From positions 62,001-126,000 of the forward strand of contig PALT01000038.1 of the NCBI GenBank assembly GCA_002706605.1: a DNA stretch of 64,000 bases. Direction: 5' to 3'. Source of the DNA: Rhodovulum sp. (GTDB taxonomy: Bacteria; Pseudomonadota; Alphaproteobacteria; Rhodobacterales; Rhodobacteraceae). Of this stretch, positions 46,778 through 55,197 are shown piece by piece. Position 1 is the stretch's first letter, and the number at the start of each line of letters is the position of its first letter. A program made the position numbers and the translations under genes. The notes beneath the pieces were generated by a model. That model had not been told where the DNA came from, did no database searches, and saw nothing but the letters and a program-made list of their open reading frames with translations.

Positions 46778-46795
46778 TGCAAAAGTAACTTTGCA
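46778..46795. promoter_or_regulatory. TGCAAA-N6-TTTGCA dyad upstream of ccrA (RamB/ScfR-like operator)
   Basis: Perfect inverted hexamers flank AGTAAC. RamB of Paracoccus and PccR of Rhodobacter, members of the short-chain fatty acyl-CoA regulator family, are known to act on ethylmalonyl-CoA or propionyl-CoA genes through TTTGC/GCAAA-type sites, so this is a plausible binding site. Confidence 0.6.
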
Positions 46796-46854
46796 ACCAA
46801 AGTCGGGCATATTTTGTAATTTTATGTCGCGGCGGAATTTCGACGTTACGGCCG

Positions 46855-46883
46855 CAAACCACCTCAAACCACCTCAAACCACC
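46855..46883. repeat. Tandem 10-bp repeat (CAAACCACCT, 2.9 copies)
   Basis: Copies lie at 46855, 46865 and 46875; the last differs at its final base. A ten-base period places each copy on nearly the same face of the helix. It lies between the two divergent promoters. Confidence 0.8.
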
Positions 46884-46967
46884 GTTTACCTAGCGGAATC
46901 GGTAAAAATCGGATGAGATGGGGTCGTGGCTACGACTATACGCCAAAGAACGCCGCGTCGCAGCGAA

Positions 46968-46996
46968 TTGACACGGCCATAATATTTCCCTTATGT
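46968..46996 (+). promoter_or_regulatory. Sigma70-type promoter of ecm
   Basis: A consensus TTGACA (46968-46973), a 17-base spacer and TTATGT (46991-46996) predict a start near 47003 and a 50-base leader. Confidence 0.65.
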
Positions 46997-47053
46997 CCTG
47001 TTGGACGAAATTTTGTTGCTGAACCGACTCAAGACCGATTCAAGGGGCCCGCG

Positions 47054-49021
47054 ATGACTGAGACGCAAAAAGACCGCCCGTGGCTGTTTAGAACCTATGC
47101 AGGCCACTCGACCGCAAAGGCATCCAACGCCTTGTACCGCGGCAACCTTGCCAAGGGTCAAACCGGCCTGTCGGTCGCCTTCGATCTGCCGACCCAAACC
47201 GGCTATGACAGCGACCATGAACTGTCCAAGGGCGAGGTCGGCAAGGTCGGCGTGCCTGTGGCCCACCTTGGCGACATGCGGATGCTGTTTGATGACATCC
47301 CCTTGGAGCAGATGAACACGTCGATGACGATCAACGCCACCGCGCCGTGGCTGTTGGCCCTTTATATTGCCGTGGCCGAGGAACAGGGCGCGGATGTGTC
47401 CAAGCTGCAAGGCACGGTTCAAAACGACATCATCAAGGAATACCTGTCGCGCGGCACCTATATCTGCCCGCCCAAACCGTCCCTGCGGATGATCACGGAT
47501 GTGGCGGCCTACACCCGCCAGCATCTGCCGAAATGGAACCCGATGAACGTGTGTTCCTATCACCTGCAAGAGGCGGGCGCGACGCCGGAACAGGAACTGG
47601 CCTTTGCCCTTGCGACCGCCACCGCCGTTCTGGACGACCTCAAGGGCAAGGTCAGCGACGCCGACTTCCCCGCCATGGTGGGCCGGATTTCGTTCTTTGT
47701 GAACGCAGGCATCCGGTTTGTGACCGAGCTTTGCAAGATGCGGGCGTTTACCGAGCTGTGGGATGAAATCTGTCGCGAACGCTATGGCGTTGAGGACGCG
47801 AAATACCGCCGCTTCCGCTATGGGGTTCAGGTGAACTCGCTGGGCCTGACCGAGCCCCAGCCGGAAAACAACGTCTATCGTATTCTGATCGAAATGCTGG
47901 CCGTGACCCTGTCGAAAAACGCCCGTGCGCGTGCGGTACAGTTGCCCGCGTGGAACGAGGCGCTTGGCCTGCCGCGTCCGTGGGACCAGCAATGGTCGCT
48001 GCGTATGCAACAAATTCTGGCCTATGAAACCGACCTTCTGGAATACGGCGACCTGTTTGACGGCAACCCCGCCGTCACCGCAAAGGTCGAGGAACTGAAA
48101 GACGGTGCGCGCAGCGAACTTGCCCAAATCGACGCGATGGGCGGGGCCGTGGCCGCAATCGAATACATGAAATCCCGTCTGGTGGAATCCAACGCCGAGC
48201 GCATCGGCCAGATCGAAACCGGCGACACGATTGTTGTCGGCGTGAACCGCTGGACCGAGGGCGAACCCTCGCCGCTGACCTCAGGCCCCGAGGCGATCAT
48301 GGTCGCCGATCCCGAAGCCGAGGCCGACCAGATCGCCCGCCTGAACGCATGGCGCGCCGAGCGCGACAACGCCGCCGTAGAGGCCGCCCTCGCCAAGGTC
48401 CGTCAGGCCGCCGCAACCGGTGAAAACATCATGCCCGCCTCGATCGAGGCAGCCAAGGCCGGTGCGACCACCGGTGAATGGGGTGACGTTGTTCGCAATG
48501 CTTTCGGCCTTTACCGTGGTCCGACCGGTGTCTCCAAGAACCCGTCGAACCGCACCGAGGGCCTTGAGGACATCCGCGAACAGGTCAACGCAGTCTCCGA
48601 CCGTCTGGGTCGCCGTCTGAAATTCCTTGTCGGCAAACCCGGTCTGGACGGCCATTCCAACGGCGCCGAGCAAATCGCCGCCCGCGCCCGCGATTGTGGC
48701 ATGGACATCAGCTATGAGGGCATCCGCCTGACCCCCGCGGAAATCGTCGAGGCCGCGCGCAACGACGACGCCCATGTGGTCGGTCTGTCGATCCTGTCGG
48801 GCTCGCATATTCCGTTGATCGGCGAATTGATGGACAAAATGCGCGCCGAAGGTCTGTCGCATATTCCGGTGGTCGTTGGCGGTATTATTCCCGACACAGA
48901 TGCGGAACGTCTTTTGGCAATGGGAGTGGCCAAGGTTTACACCCCCAAAGATTTCGAACTGAACCGCATTATGTTCGATATCGTTTCTCTGGTTGATCCG
49001 GCCCCTGTGGCGGCCGAATAG
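47054..49021 (+). CDS. ecm: Ethylmalonyl-CoA mutase (B12-dependent)
   Basis: This 655-residue mutase of the ethylmalonyl-CoA pathway converts (2R)-ethylmalonyl-CoA to methylsuccinyl-CoA. The catalytic barrel includes LPTQTGYDSDHELSKGEVG and FVNAGIRFVTELCKMRAF. The C-terminal cobalamin domain has GLDGHSNGAEQIA, where ethylmalonyl-CoA mutases read SNG against DRG in methylmalonyl-CoA mutase. The ATG at 47054 follows AAGGGGCCCGCG. It is divergent from ccrA, the previous enzyme of the pathway. Confidence 0.94.
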   Translation: MTETQKDRPWLFRTYAGHSTAKASNALYRGNLAKGQTGLSVAFDLPTQTGYDSDHELSKGEVGKVGVPVAHLGDMRMLFDDIPLEQMNTSMTINATAPWLLALYIAVAEEQGADVSKLQGTVQNDIIKEYLSRGTYICPPKPSLRMITDVAAYTRQHLPKWNPMNVCSYHLQEAGATPEQELAFALATATAVLDDLKGKVSDADFPAMVGRISFFVNAGIRFVTELCKMRAFTELWDEICRERYGVEDAKYRRFRYGVQVNSLGLTEPQPENNVYRILIEMLAVTLSKNARARAVQLPAWNEALGLPRPWDQQWSLRMQQILAYETDLLEYGDLFDGNPAVTAKVEELKDGARSELAQIDAMGGAVAAIEYMKSRLVESNAERIGQIETGDTIVVGVNRWTEGEPSPLTSGPEAIMVADPEAEADQIARLNAWRAERDNAAVEAALAKVRQAAATGENIMPASIEAAKAGATTGEWGDVVRNAFGLYRGPTGVSKNPSNRTEGLEDIREQVNAVSDRLGRRLKFLVGKPGLDGHSNGAEQIAARARDCGMDISYEGIRLTPAEIVEAARNDDAHVVGLSILSGSHIPLIGELMDKMRAEGLSHIPVVVGGIIPDTDAERLLAMGVAKVYTPKDFELNRIMFDIVSLVDPAPVAAE

Positions 49022-49046
49022 GTTAACAACCGCGCCCTTGTGAAAG

Positions 49047-49118
49047 TTGCCCATCTGGTGCAAGCTCTGGTTTTCAATTGTATTTTTTGAAAACCTGTGC
49101 GTTTTATCAGGTGGGCAA
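49047..49118 (+). promoter_or_regulatory. Large nested hairpin leader before the H-NS-family gene
   Basis: The outer stem pairs TTGCCCATCTGG (49047-49058) with TCAGGTGGGCAA (49107-49118). A ten- by eleven-base internal loop separates it from a perfect nine-pair inner stem GGTTTTCAA/TTGAAAACC (49069-49077 with 49087-49095). It ends 19 bases before the ATG, next to the ribosome-binding site. It may regulate translation or serve as the ecm terminator. Confidence 0.55.
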
Positions 49119-49137
49119 ATTTTTATGGGGAAACATA

Positions 49138-49437
49138 ATGAACCTAGAGACTCTCACTCGCCAAGAACTGCTACAACTGCAAGCTGATGTTGAAAAAGCA
49201 TTGAAAAAGCTTGAGGTTAAAAACCGCGCTGCCGCATTGCGCGCCGCCGAGGATGCCGCCAAAGAATTCGGCTTTAGCCTCTCTGATCTGACGACCGAAG
49301 ACGGCAAACCCGCATCCGCACCGAAATACCAGAACCCCGCCGATCCGACCCAAACGTGGACCGGTCGTGGCCGCAAACCCAAATGGATTGTGGACGCCTT
49401 GGAAAGCGGCAAAGATCTGGACGAACTGAAGGTATAA
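49138..49437 (+). CDS. H-NS family nucleoid-associated protein
   Basis: This 99-residue protein has a coiled-coil oligomerisation region (about 5-40, [18 protein letters not shown]), a linker, and a C-terminal DNA-binding motif [12 protein letters not shown], the H-NS/HvrA/Spb core that inserts in AT-rich minor grooves. The ATG at 49138 is preferred to 49078 because GGGGA lies before it and the shorter protein matches the family. It lies between ecm and deoD; deoD follows after seven bases. Confidence 0.92.
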   Translation: MNLETLTRQELLQLQADVEKALKKLEVKNRAAALRAAEDAAKEFGFSLSDLTTEDGKPASAPKYQNPADPTQTWTGRGRKPKWIVDALESGKDLDELKV

Positions 49438-49444
49438 AGCACAA

Positions 49445-50152
49445 ATGACCATCCATATCGGTGCCAAACCCGGCGATATTGCAGAAACGGTTCTGATGCC
49501 GGGCGACCCCTATCGGGCGAAATGGGCGGCAGAAAAGTTCCTGAAAAATCCGACACTTGTAAACGAAGTGCGCGGAATGCTGGGATACACTGGTGAATGG
49601 AATGGTCATCGTGTCACCATTCAGGGCAGCGGTATGGGGATGCCGTCGCTATCGATTTATGCCAATGAACTGATCCGGGACTATGGGGCGAAAACCCTGA
49701 TCCGGATCGGTTCCTGCGGTGCCTTTCAGGATAACGTAAAGGTCCGCGATGTGGTGATTGCGATGGCCTGTTCTTATGTGTCGTCGCCCTCTTCTACCAT
49801 TCTGCGCGATTTGAATTACGCACCTTGCGCGGATTGGGACTTGCTGCGTCGGGCGGTTGATGCCGCGCAATCGCAGGATGTAACCACCCATGTCGGCTCG
49901 ATTTATTCCAGCGACACGTTTTACGACGAACGCGCTGATTTGACCGAACAACTGATTCGTCACGGCGTATTGGCCGTCGAAATGGAGGCGGCTGAGCTCT
50001 ACACGCTGGCCGCGCGGTATGGGGTGCGGGCATTGGCGGTGTTAACCGTCTCCGATCACGTCGTTACGCATGAGGCATTGCCCAGCGATCAACGCGAACG
50101 CAGCTTTGGCGAAATGGTTGAGATCGCCCTGCACGCGGCGTTTGACACCTAA
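49445..50152 (+). CDS. deoD: Purine-nucleoside phosphorylase (DeoD type)
   Basis: This 235-residue hexameric phosphorylase has [15 protein letters not shown], the phosphate-site RIGSCGA, and [16 protein letters not shown] in the nucleoside site. It splits purine nucleosides to base plus (deoxy)ribose-1-phosphate, matching the nucleoside importer encoded earlier in the window. Its stop overlaps the stop of the convergent DUF1989 gene. Confidence 0.95.
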   Translation: MTIHIGAKPGDIAETVLMPGDPYRAKWAAEKFLKNPTLVNEVRGMLGYTGEWNGHRVTIQGSGMGMPSLSIYANELIRDYGAKTLIRIGSCGAFQDNVKVRDVVIAMACSYVSSPSSTILRDLNYAPCADWDLLRRAVDAAQSQDVTTHVGSIYSSDTFYDERADLTEQLIRHGVLAVEMEAAELYTLAARYGVRALAVLTVSDHVVTHEALPSDQRERSFGEMVEIALHAAFDT

Positions 50153-50994
50153 ATCCCGTGGGAACGGGAATAGCCGTTCCTATCCGGCGACACCCAATCG
50201 GTTAATACATCCGCGCGGGGTTTAAACACCTCAACCAATAGCGCATGGCATTTCGCATCGTCCGAGGAATGCGACGATCCGCAATCCCCACCGGGACAGG
50301 CGGACAAATTGCCCAGCAGATCAATCTCGGCAAAAAACTCGATATAATCGCCTTGGCGCGCCGGGCTGGCCTTCATGAAATACTGCCCCGTGTCGGCGGT
50401 AAAGCCCGTGCACATGAACACGTTCAGGACGTCGTGTATGTGATGTTCGACCTCATCCGCCGGTCGGCCCGTGTGGGCGGCCAAGGCGCGCGTCAGGTTC
50501 GAGTGACAGCAGTAATGATAGTCCTCACCACCAGACAGCACATGGTGCGTATAGGGGTCACAGCGCGTGCCGATGACATCATGCACCCCGCCGCCGAATT
50601 CATCGCGCCCGTACCAATGCAGGCTATCGCCCGTCACCGTCGCCATGGGCCGCAGATAGGGAAGGTTCGACCACAACCGGTCGCCAATCCCCACATGCGT
50701 GCCGTGGAGCGCGCGGGTTTTGCCGGAAAAGAACCGCTCAGTCAGGTCATTGGCGTTGAACAGGTTCAGGTCCCCCACCTGCGACCCGTCGGGGCAAGCG
50801 ATGCGAAAGAAATGCCCCGCAGGCACCGTGAAACAGGCGGCATCGCGCGGTTCGACGCGGGTGGTGCTGATGACCTCGGCGCCCTCACGCGCGGCGTGGT
50901 AGATGTCCATGGGCGCCGCAGGCAGCGTGTCGTTCGGATAGCAGATCACAGGTGCAATCGCGCGGCGGGCCTCGGCGTCAGGGGGCGTGGTCAT
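50149..50994 (-). CDS. DUF1989 / urea carboxylase-associated family protein
   Basis: In this 281-residue protein a [25 protein letters not shown] stretch, RSLHGTH-like [17 protein letters not shown], a CDPY Cys, [10 protein letters not shown] and [24 protein letters not shown] identify the family; the Cys and His residues probably bind metal. Members occur with urea or guanidine degradation genes, but no urea carboxylase is present here. The ATG at 50994 overlaps the stop of the upstream small membrane gene (ATGA). Confidence 0.85.
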   Translation of the reverse strand: MTTPPDAEARRAIAPVICYPNDTLPAAPMDIYHAAREGAEVISTTRVEPRDAACFTVPAGHFFRIACPDGSQVGDLNLFNANDLTERFFSGKTRALHGTHVGIGDRLWSNLPYLRPMATVTGDSLHWYGRDEFGGGVHDVIGTRCDPYTHHVLSGGEDYHYCCHSNLTRALAAHTGRPADEVEHHIHDVLNVFMCTGFTADTGQYFMKASPARQGDYIEFFAEIDLLGNLSACPGGDCGSSHSSDDAKCHALLVEVFKPRADVLTDWVSPDRNGYSRSHGI

Positions 50995-51215
50995 TCGGGG
51001 GAACCTTTGGTTTTCTCTGCGCAAAATGTAGGGGCCTTGCCGTCCTCGGTAAAGGTCACGGCACCACAGGCAAAGCACACATATTTGGCATGTCCGTCAC
51101 GGTCGCCCCGCCGGTCCGCGCGCCACCTGCATCGTCGCATATCGGGGCGCGAAAACAGCACCACTAGGACAAAAGCCACGATCAGGCCGATTACAATAAA
51201 CATCCCCTGCCCCAT
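50991..51215 (-). CDS. Small membrane protein with a C-terminal CxxC zinc-ribbon-like motif
   Basis: This protein of about 74 residues has one N-terminal helix (MFIVIGLIVAFVLVVLF), then an Arg-rich stretch (RRCRWRADRRGDRDGH) and YVCFACGAVTFTEDGKAPTFC, which looks like half of a zinc ribbon. The start at 51215 is uncertain (51239 or 51203 are possible). Four-base overlap with the DUF1989 gene suggests the two are made together. No function is known. Confidence 0.6.
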   Translation of the reverse strand: MGQGMFIVIGLIVAFVLVVLFSRPDMRRCRWRADRRGDRDGHAKYVCFACGAVTFTEDGKAPTFCAEKTKGSPE

Positions 51216-51266
51216 CCGTTTGGCACCGTGTTCCCGCACAGCCTAGGCAAGGTCCGGACAAATTTA

Positions 51267-51288
51267 AAGGGCGCCCATGGGCACCCTT
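51267..51288 (-). terminator. Terminator-like palindrome after the 52-aa gene
   Basis: AAGGGCGCCCA and TGGGCACCCTT pair at all but one position; on the minus strand a T/A-rich TAAATTT follows. It lies 45 bases past the small gene's stop. Confidence 0.5.
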
Positions 51289-51332
51289 GATGACACATAT
51301 CGTGCAAATTTTGATCGAAACGTCCGCGCAGA

Positions 51333-51491
51333 TCAGGCTGCGTTGTAGTATTCGAACAATTGAGCCGGTTCTTGGTCCTGTTCGTCATGGGCGACGAATT
51401 CGGCGGGCTCGTAGTAGGACAGGCTCTCTTCGAGGATGGCGAGGGCCAGTTGTGCCTGCACTTCGGCGGCGGGGTGTTGGATCGGTTGCAT
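51333..51491 (-). CDS. Small acidic conserved hypothetical protein (52 aa)
   Basis: The protein is acidic with a helical core (AAEVQAQLALAILEESLSYY) and a tail ending QLFEYYNAA. AGGA lies ten bases before the ATG at 51491, and a terminator-like hairpin follows. Codon use is like its neighbours. I have no family assignment. Confidence 0.5.
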   Translation of the reverse strand: MQPIQHPAAEVQAQLALAILEESLSYYEPAEFVAHDEQDQEPAQLFEYYNAA

Positions 51492-51596
51492 AGTCGCGTT
51501 CCTAAGGCTGTTCACCCTCCCTGCGCGGTTACCTAGTCCTTTGTCGCCCAAGTTACACCCGACAATCGGGCAACCTCGCTATGCGTTCAGCGCAAC

Positions 51597-51624
51597 AAAA
51601 AACCGCGCAAAAAGCGCGGTTTTT
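51597..51624. terminator. Bidirectional terminator after sdhB
   Basis: CCGCGC and GCGCGG flank an AAAAA loop, with A runs on the left and T runs on the right, so it can end transcription in both directions. It starts 24 bases past the sdhB stop. Confidence 0.85.
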
Positions 51625-51648
51625 CGGGTGTTCAACCTATGGTCCGGA

Positions 51649-52428
51649 TCAGACCATGCGTTCGACCATCATCTTTTTGATCGACGCGATTGCCTTGGCC
51701 GGGTTCAGACCCTTGGGACAGGTTTTCGCGCAGTTCATGATGGTGTGGCAGCGGTAAAGCTTGAACGGATCTTCGAGGTCGTCCAGACGCTCCCCGGTGG
51801 CCTCATCACGGCTGTCGATGATCCAGCGATAGGCGTGCAGCAACGCAGCCGGGCCCAGATACCGATCGCCGTTCCACCAGTAGCTGGGGCACGAGGTCGA
51901 GCAGGACGCGCACATAACGCATTCATACAGACCGTCGAGTTTCTTGCGATCCTCGATCGACTGACGCCATTCCTTGGCCGGACGGTTGGTCTTGGTTTCC
52001 AGCCACGGCATGATCGATGCGTGCTGAGCATAAAAATGCGTCAGGTCAGGGATCAGGTCTTTGACCACCGGCATGTGCGGCAGCGGGTAGATTTTGACGT
52101 CGCCCTTGATCTCGTCCATGCCATAGATACAGGCCAGCGTGTTGATCCCGTCGATGTTCATCGCGCAGGACCCACAGATCCCTTCGCGGCACGAGCGGCG
52201 GAAGGTCAGGGTCGGGTCGACCTTGTTCTTGATGTAGATGAGCGCGTCCAGAACCATCGGGCCGCAGTCATCCATATCGACGAAATAGGTATCGACGGAC
52301 GGGTTTTTGTCGTCATCCGGACTCCAGCGGTAGATCTGGAACTTGCGGACGTTCGTCGCACCCTCGGGCTTGGGCCAGGTTTTACCGGCCGTTACCTTGG
52401 AGTTCTTGGGAAGTGTGAACTGTACCAT
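51649..52428 (-). CDS. sdhB: Succinate dehydrogenase iron-sulfur subunit
   Basis: In this 259-residue protein the Cys ligands of the three clusters are visible: [11 protein letters not shown] (2Fe-2S), [16 protein letters not shown] (4Fe-4S) and [17 protein letters not shown] (3Fe-4S). It passes electrons from SdhA to ubiquinone at the membrane. It is the last gene of sdhCDAB. Confidence 0.97.
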   Translation of the reverse strand: MVQFTLPKNSKVTAGKTWPKPEGATNVRKFQIYRWSPDDDKNPSVDTYFVDMDDCGPMVLDALIYIKNKVDPTLTFRRSCREGICGSCAMNIDGINTLACIYGMDEIKGDVKIYPLPHMPVVKDLIPDLTHFYAQHASIMPWLETKTNRPAKEWRQSIEDRKKLDGLYECVMCASCSTSCPSYWWNGDRYLGPAALLHAYRWIIDSRDEATGERLDDLEDPFKLYRCHTIMNCAKTCPKGLNPAKAIASIKKMMVERMV

Positions 52429-52442
52429 GTAAGTAACCCTCC

Positions 52443-54248
52443 TTAGAACGTCCGCGCCTTGGGCGCGATTTTTTTCAGGCTGATGCCGCCCTGATCTTCG
52501 GTCGTCAGCGGATCCTCGATCACCGGACGGTAGGTCAGATCGACCTTGGGACCATCCACATGGGCGATCGTGTGAACGCGCCAGTCGCCGTCGTTGCGCT
52601 CGGGGAAGTCCTCGTGCGCGTGGGCACCACGGCTTTCGTGACGGGCCTCTGCTCCGGTGATGGTGGCCATCGCGTTCGGCATCAGGTTCGTCAGTTCCAG
52701 CGTTTCCATCAGGTCCGAGTTCCAGATCAGCGAGGTATCGGTGACCTTGACGTCGTCCATCTTGCCCGCGATGGCGGTCATCTTTTCGACGCCCTCGGCC
52801 AAGGTTTTCGAGGTCCGGAACACAGCCGCATCCGACTGCATGGTTTTCTGCATCTCAAGGCGCAGCTCGGCCGTGGCCATCGTGCCCTTGGCATAGCGTA
52901 GACCGTCGAAACGTTCGAACGCCTTGTCAATCGCGGCCTGCGGGGCAACGGGCGTTGCGGCGGCGGGATCAACAACTTGACCCGCGCGGATCGCGGCAGC
53001 GCGGCCAAAGACCACAAGGTCGATCAGCGAGTTCGAGCCCAGACGGTTCGCACCGTGGACCGACGCACAACCGGCCTCACCCACGGCCATCAGACCGGGC
53101 ACAACGGCGGTCGGATCCTCGGCAGTCGGGTTCAGAGCCTCACCCCAATAGTTGGTGGGGATACCGCCCATGTTGTAGTGGACCGTCGGCAGAACCGGGA
53201 TCGGCTCTTTGTTGACGTCGACACCGGCAAAGATCTTCGCGCTTTCCGAAATACCCGGCAGACGTTCGGCCAGAGTTTCGGGCGGCAGGTGGTTCAAGTG
53301 CAGGTGGATGTGGTCGCCATCTTTACCAACACCGCGACCTTCGCGGATTTCCATGGTCATCGAACGCGAAACATAGTCACGCGGCGCGAGGTCTTTGTAG
53401 GTCGGGGCGTAACGTTCCATGAAACGCTCGCCTTCCGAGTTGGTCAGATAGCCGCCTTCGCCGCGGGCACCTTCGGTGATCAGACAGCCCGAACCGTAGA
53501 TGCCGGTCGGGTGGAACTGAACGAATTCCATATCCTGCAGGGCCAGACCCGCACGGGCCACCATGCCGCCGCCGTCACCCGTACAGGTGTGCGCCGAGGT
53601 CGCCGAGAAATAGGCACGGCCATAGCCGCCGGTCGCCAGAACGGTCATTTTCGCGTTGAACACGTGGAACGTACCGTCGTCCAGCTTCCAGCACAGAACG
53701 CCTTGGCATTCGCCGTCTTCGCTCATCAGCAGGTCGATGGCGAAATATTCGATGTAGAATTCGGCGTTGTTCTTCAGCGACTGACCGTAAAGGGTGTGCA
53801 GGATCGCGTGACCGGTCCGGTCTGCGGCGGCACAGGTCCGTTGTACGGGCGGGCCTTCACCGAATTCGGTGGTGTGGCCGCCGAACGGGCGCTGATAGAT
53901 TTTGCCTTCTTCGGTGCGCGAGAACGGCACACCGTAATGTTCCAGTTCGTAAACCGCTTTGGGCGCTTCGCGGGCGAGGTATTCCATCGCGTCCGTGTCG
54001 CCCAGCCAGTCCGAGCCCTTGACCGTGTCATACATATGCCACTGCCAGCTGTCGGGGCCCATGTTGCCGAGGCTCGCCGCGATACCGCCCTGTGCGGCAA
54101 CCGTGTGCGAGCGCGTCGGGAACACCTTGGTCACACAAGCGGTGCGCAGGCCCTGTTCGGCCATGCCCAGTGTCGCCCGCAGGCCGGCACCACCCGCACC
54201 AACGACCACGACGTCATAATCATGCGTCTCGTATTCGTATGCAGCCAT
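52443..54248 (-). CDS. sdhA: Succinate dehydrogenase flavoprotein subunit
   Basis: In this 601-residue protein the FAD loop is [16 protein letters not shown], the covalent-FAD His is in [11 protein letters not shown], and [19 protein letters not shown] lies in the second FAD segment. It oxidises succinate to fumarate. The ATG at 54248 ([16 protein letters not shown]) is supported by the conserved N-terminus; a longer frame to 54311 runs into the sdhD end. Confidence 0.97.
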   Translation of the reverse strand: MAAYEYETHDYDVVVVGAGGAGLRATLGMAEQGLRTACVTKVFPTRSHTVAAQGGIAASLGNMGPDSWQWHMYDTVKGSDWLGDTDAMEYLAREAPKAVYELEHYGVPFSRTEEGKIYQRPFGGHTTEFGEGPPVQRTCAAADRTGHAILHTLYGQSLKNNAEFYIEYFAIDLLMSEDGECQGVLCWKLDDGTFHVFNAKMTVLATGGYGRAYFSATSAHTCTGDGGGMVARAGLALQDMEFVQFHPTGIYGSGCLITEGARGEGGYLTNSEGERFMERYAPTYKDLAPRDYVSRSMTMEIREGRGVGKDGDHIHLHLNHLPPETLAERLPGISESAKIFAGVDVNKEPIPVLPTVHYNMGGIPTNYWGEALNPTAEDPTAVVPGLMAVGEAGCASVHGANRLGSNSLIDLVVFGRAAAIRAGQVVDPAAATPVAPQAAIDKAFERFDGLRYAKGTMATAELRLEMQKTMQSDAAVFRTSKTLAEGVEKMTAIAGKMDDVKVTDTSLIWNSDLMETLELTNLMPNAMATITGAEARHESRGAHAHEDFPERNDGDWRVHTIAHVDGPKVDLTYRPVIEDPLTTEDQGGISLKKIAPKARTF

Positions 54249-54261
54249 TCGTCTTTGCTCC

Positions 54262-54633
54262 TTACAGCGCGATGCGGGCGATTGAGAAAAGGCCAATCGC
54301 GGCCAGCGCATAGCTGAGGCAGATCATCGCGATGATCAGAATTTTGCGCGTCAGACCCGAGGTATAGTCCTCGATCGCGACCTGTACGCCGTTCTTAAAG
54401 TGCATCATGCCGACCGCGATGGTCAGGCCAGCAATCACCGCCGGGAAGGGGCGGCTGAACATTGCGATCACTTCTTCATAGGGTTTGCCCAGCATCGGGC
54501 CAAAGGTGAACACGAACAGCGGCACCAGAACCAACAGCCCGACCGAGCTGACGGTCATGGACCAGAAATGTTGCGTGCCCTTGTGGGCCGAGCCCAAGCC
54601 GCTTGCGCGTTTGCGATCCGTCAAGAATGCCAT
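54262..54633 (-). CDS. sdhD: Succinate dehydrogenase membrane anchor subunit D
   Basis: This 123-residue protein has three membrane helices and begins with a basic [18 protein letters not shown] segment, followed by a [16 protein letters not shown] motif near the haem and quinone site. It anchors SdhAB with SdhC. It lies 13 bases from sdhA and 12 from sdhC. Confidence 0.94.
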   Translation of the reverse strand: MAFLTDRKRASGLGSAHKGTQHFWSMTVSSVGLLVLVPLFVFTFGPMLGKPYEEVIAMFSRPFPAVIAGLTIAVGMMHFKNGVQVAIEDYTSGLTRKILIIAMICLSYALAAIGLFSIARIAL

Positions 54634-54645
54634 GATGAGAACTCC

Positions 54646-55029
54646 TTAGATCACAACGACGGTGAAGATGGCCAAGGCCACCGACCCGATGATCACGCCC
54701 CACGCCATCTGGGTGGCGGTGGTCAGGTCGAACCCGCGGCCCGTATCCCAGACCAGGTGACGTACACCGGCCAGCGTGTGATACCACAGCGCCCAGACCG
54801 AGCCGAACATCACCAGATCCCCGATCCACGAGGTGATGACGCCGTCGGCGAATGCGAAATATTCAGGTCCCGATGCGGCGGCAAGGAACCACCACACGAC
54901 CAACACAGCACCCGCCAAAAGGGCGATGCCGGTGATCCGCGTCAGAATCGAGGTAATCGAGGTCAGTTGCGGCCGGTACACTTGCAAATGCGGGGAAAGC
55001 GGCCGGTTCCCCCTGTTCACGTCAGCCAT
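54646..55029 (-). CDS. sdhC: Succinate dehydrogenase cytochrome b556 subunit
   Basis: This 127-residue protein has three helices, an N-terminal RPLSPHLQVYRPQLTSITSI, and YHTLAGVRHLVWDTG, which contains the haem-ligand His region of SdhC. It is the first gene of the operon and is preceded by paired palindromes and TAGCG-type sites. Confidence 0.95.
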   Translation of the reverse strand: MADVNRGNRPLSPHLQVYRPQLTSITSILTRITGIALLAGAVLVVWWFLAAASGPEYFAFADGVITSWIGDLVMFGSVWALWYHTLAGVRHLVWDTGRGFDLTTATQMAWGVIIGSVALAIFTVVVI

Positions 55030-55065
55030 GATGATCCCTTCTCCATGTCTGGTTCTGCGGATATG

Positions 55066-55105
55066 TCATAGCGATATGACGGTTAGAGTCACGCCATGTT
55101 AGCGC
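55066..55105. promoter_or_regulatory. Two TAGCG-type (LacI/CceR-like) sites upstream of sdhC
   Basis: TCATAGCGATATGA (55066-55079) is a near-dyad with a central CG. TGTTAGCGCC (55097-55106) is a second copy 31 bp away. The same words recur before mdh. They resemble LacI-family operators such as that described for the Rhodobacter carbon regulator CceR; the match is by eye. Confidence 0.45.
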
Positions 55106-55150
55106 CAAACAGCCGCTAAAATTGAAAAATCTGTCTAAAAATTACCGTTT

Positions 55151-55179
55151 GTGATCACGCAAATACGCCGCGTGATCAC
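55151..55179. promoter_or_regulatory. Paired GTGATCAC palindromes, 21 bp apart, upstream of sdhC
   Basis: GTGATCAC lies at 55151-55158 and 55172-55179, with TTT outside on the left and AAAA on the right, so the whole block is itself a dyad. A weaker third copy, GTTATCAC (55194-55201), overlaps the mch stop. An identical pair stands before sucC. The sites lie 122-150 bases before the sdhC start. Confidence 0.7.
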
Positions 55180-55197
55180 AAAACGGCAAAAATGTTA

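Larger units (their letters stand above)
46707..47053. other. Divergent regulatory region between ccrA and ecm
   Basis: These 347 bases hold no gene. They carry, in order, a leader hairpin ATTCTG/CAGAAT of ccrA (46726-46747), the TGCAAA dyad (46778-46795), an AT-rich stretch (46808-46826), a tandem decamer (46855-46883), a TTTACC-N10-GGTAAA dyad (46885-46906) and the ecm promoter. Confidence 0.7.
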
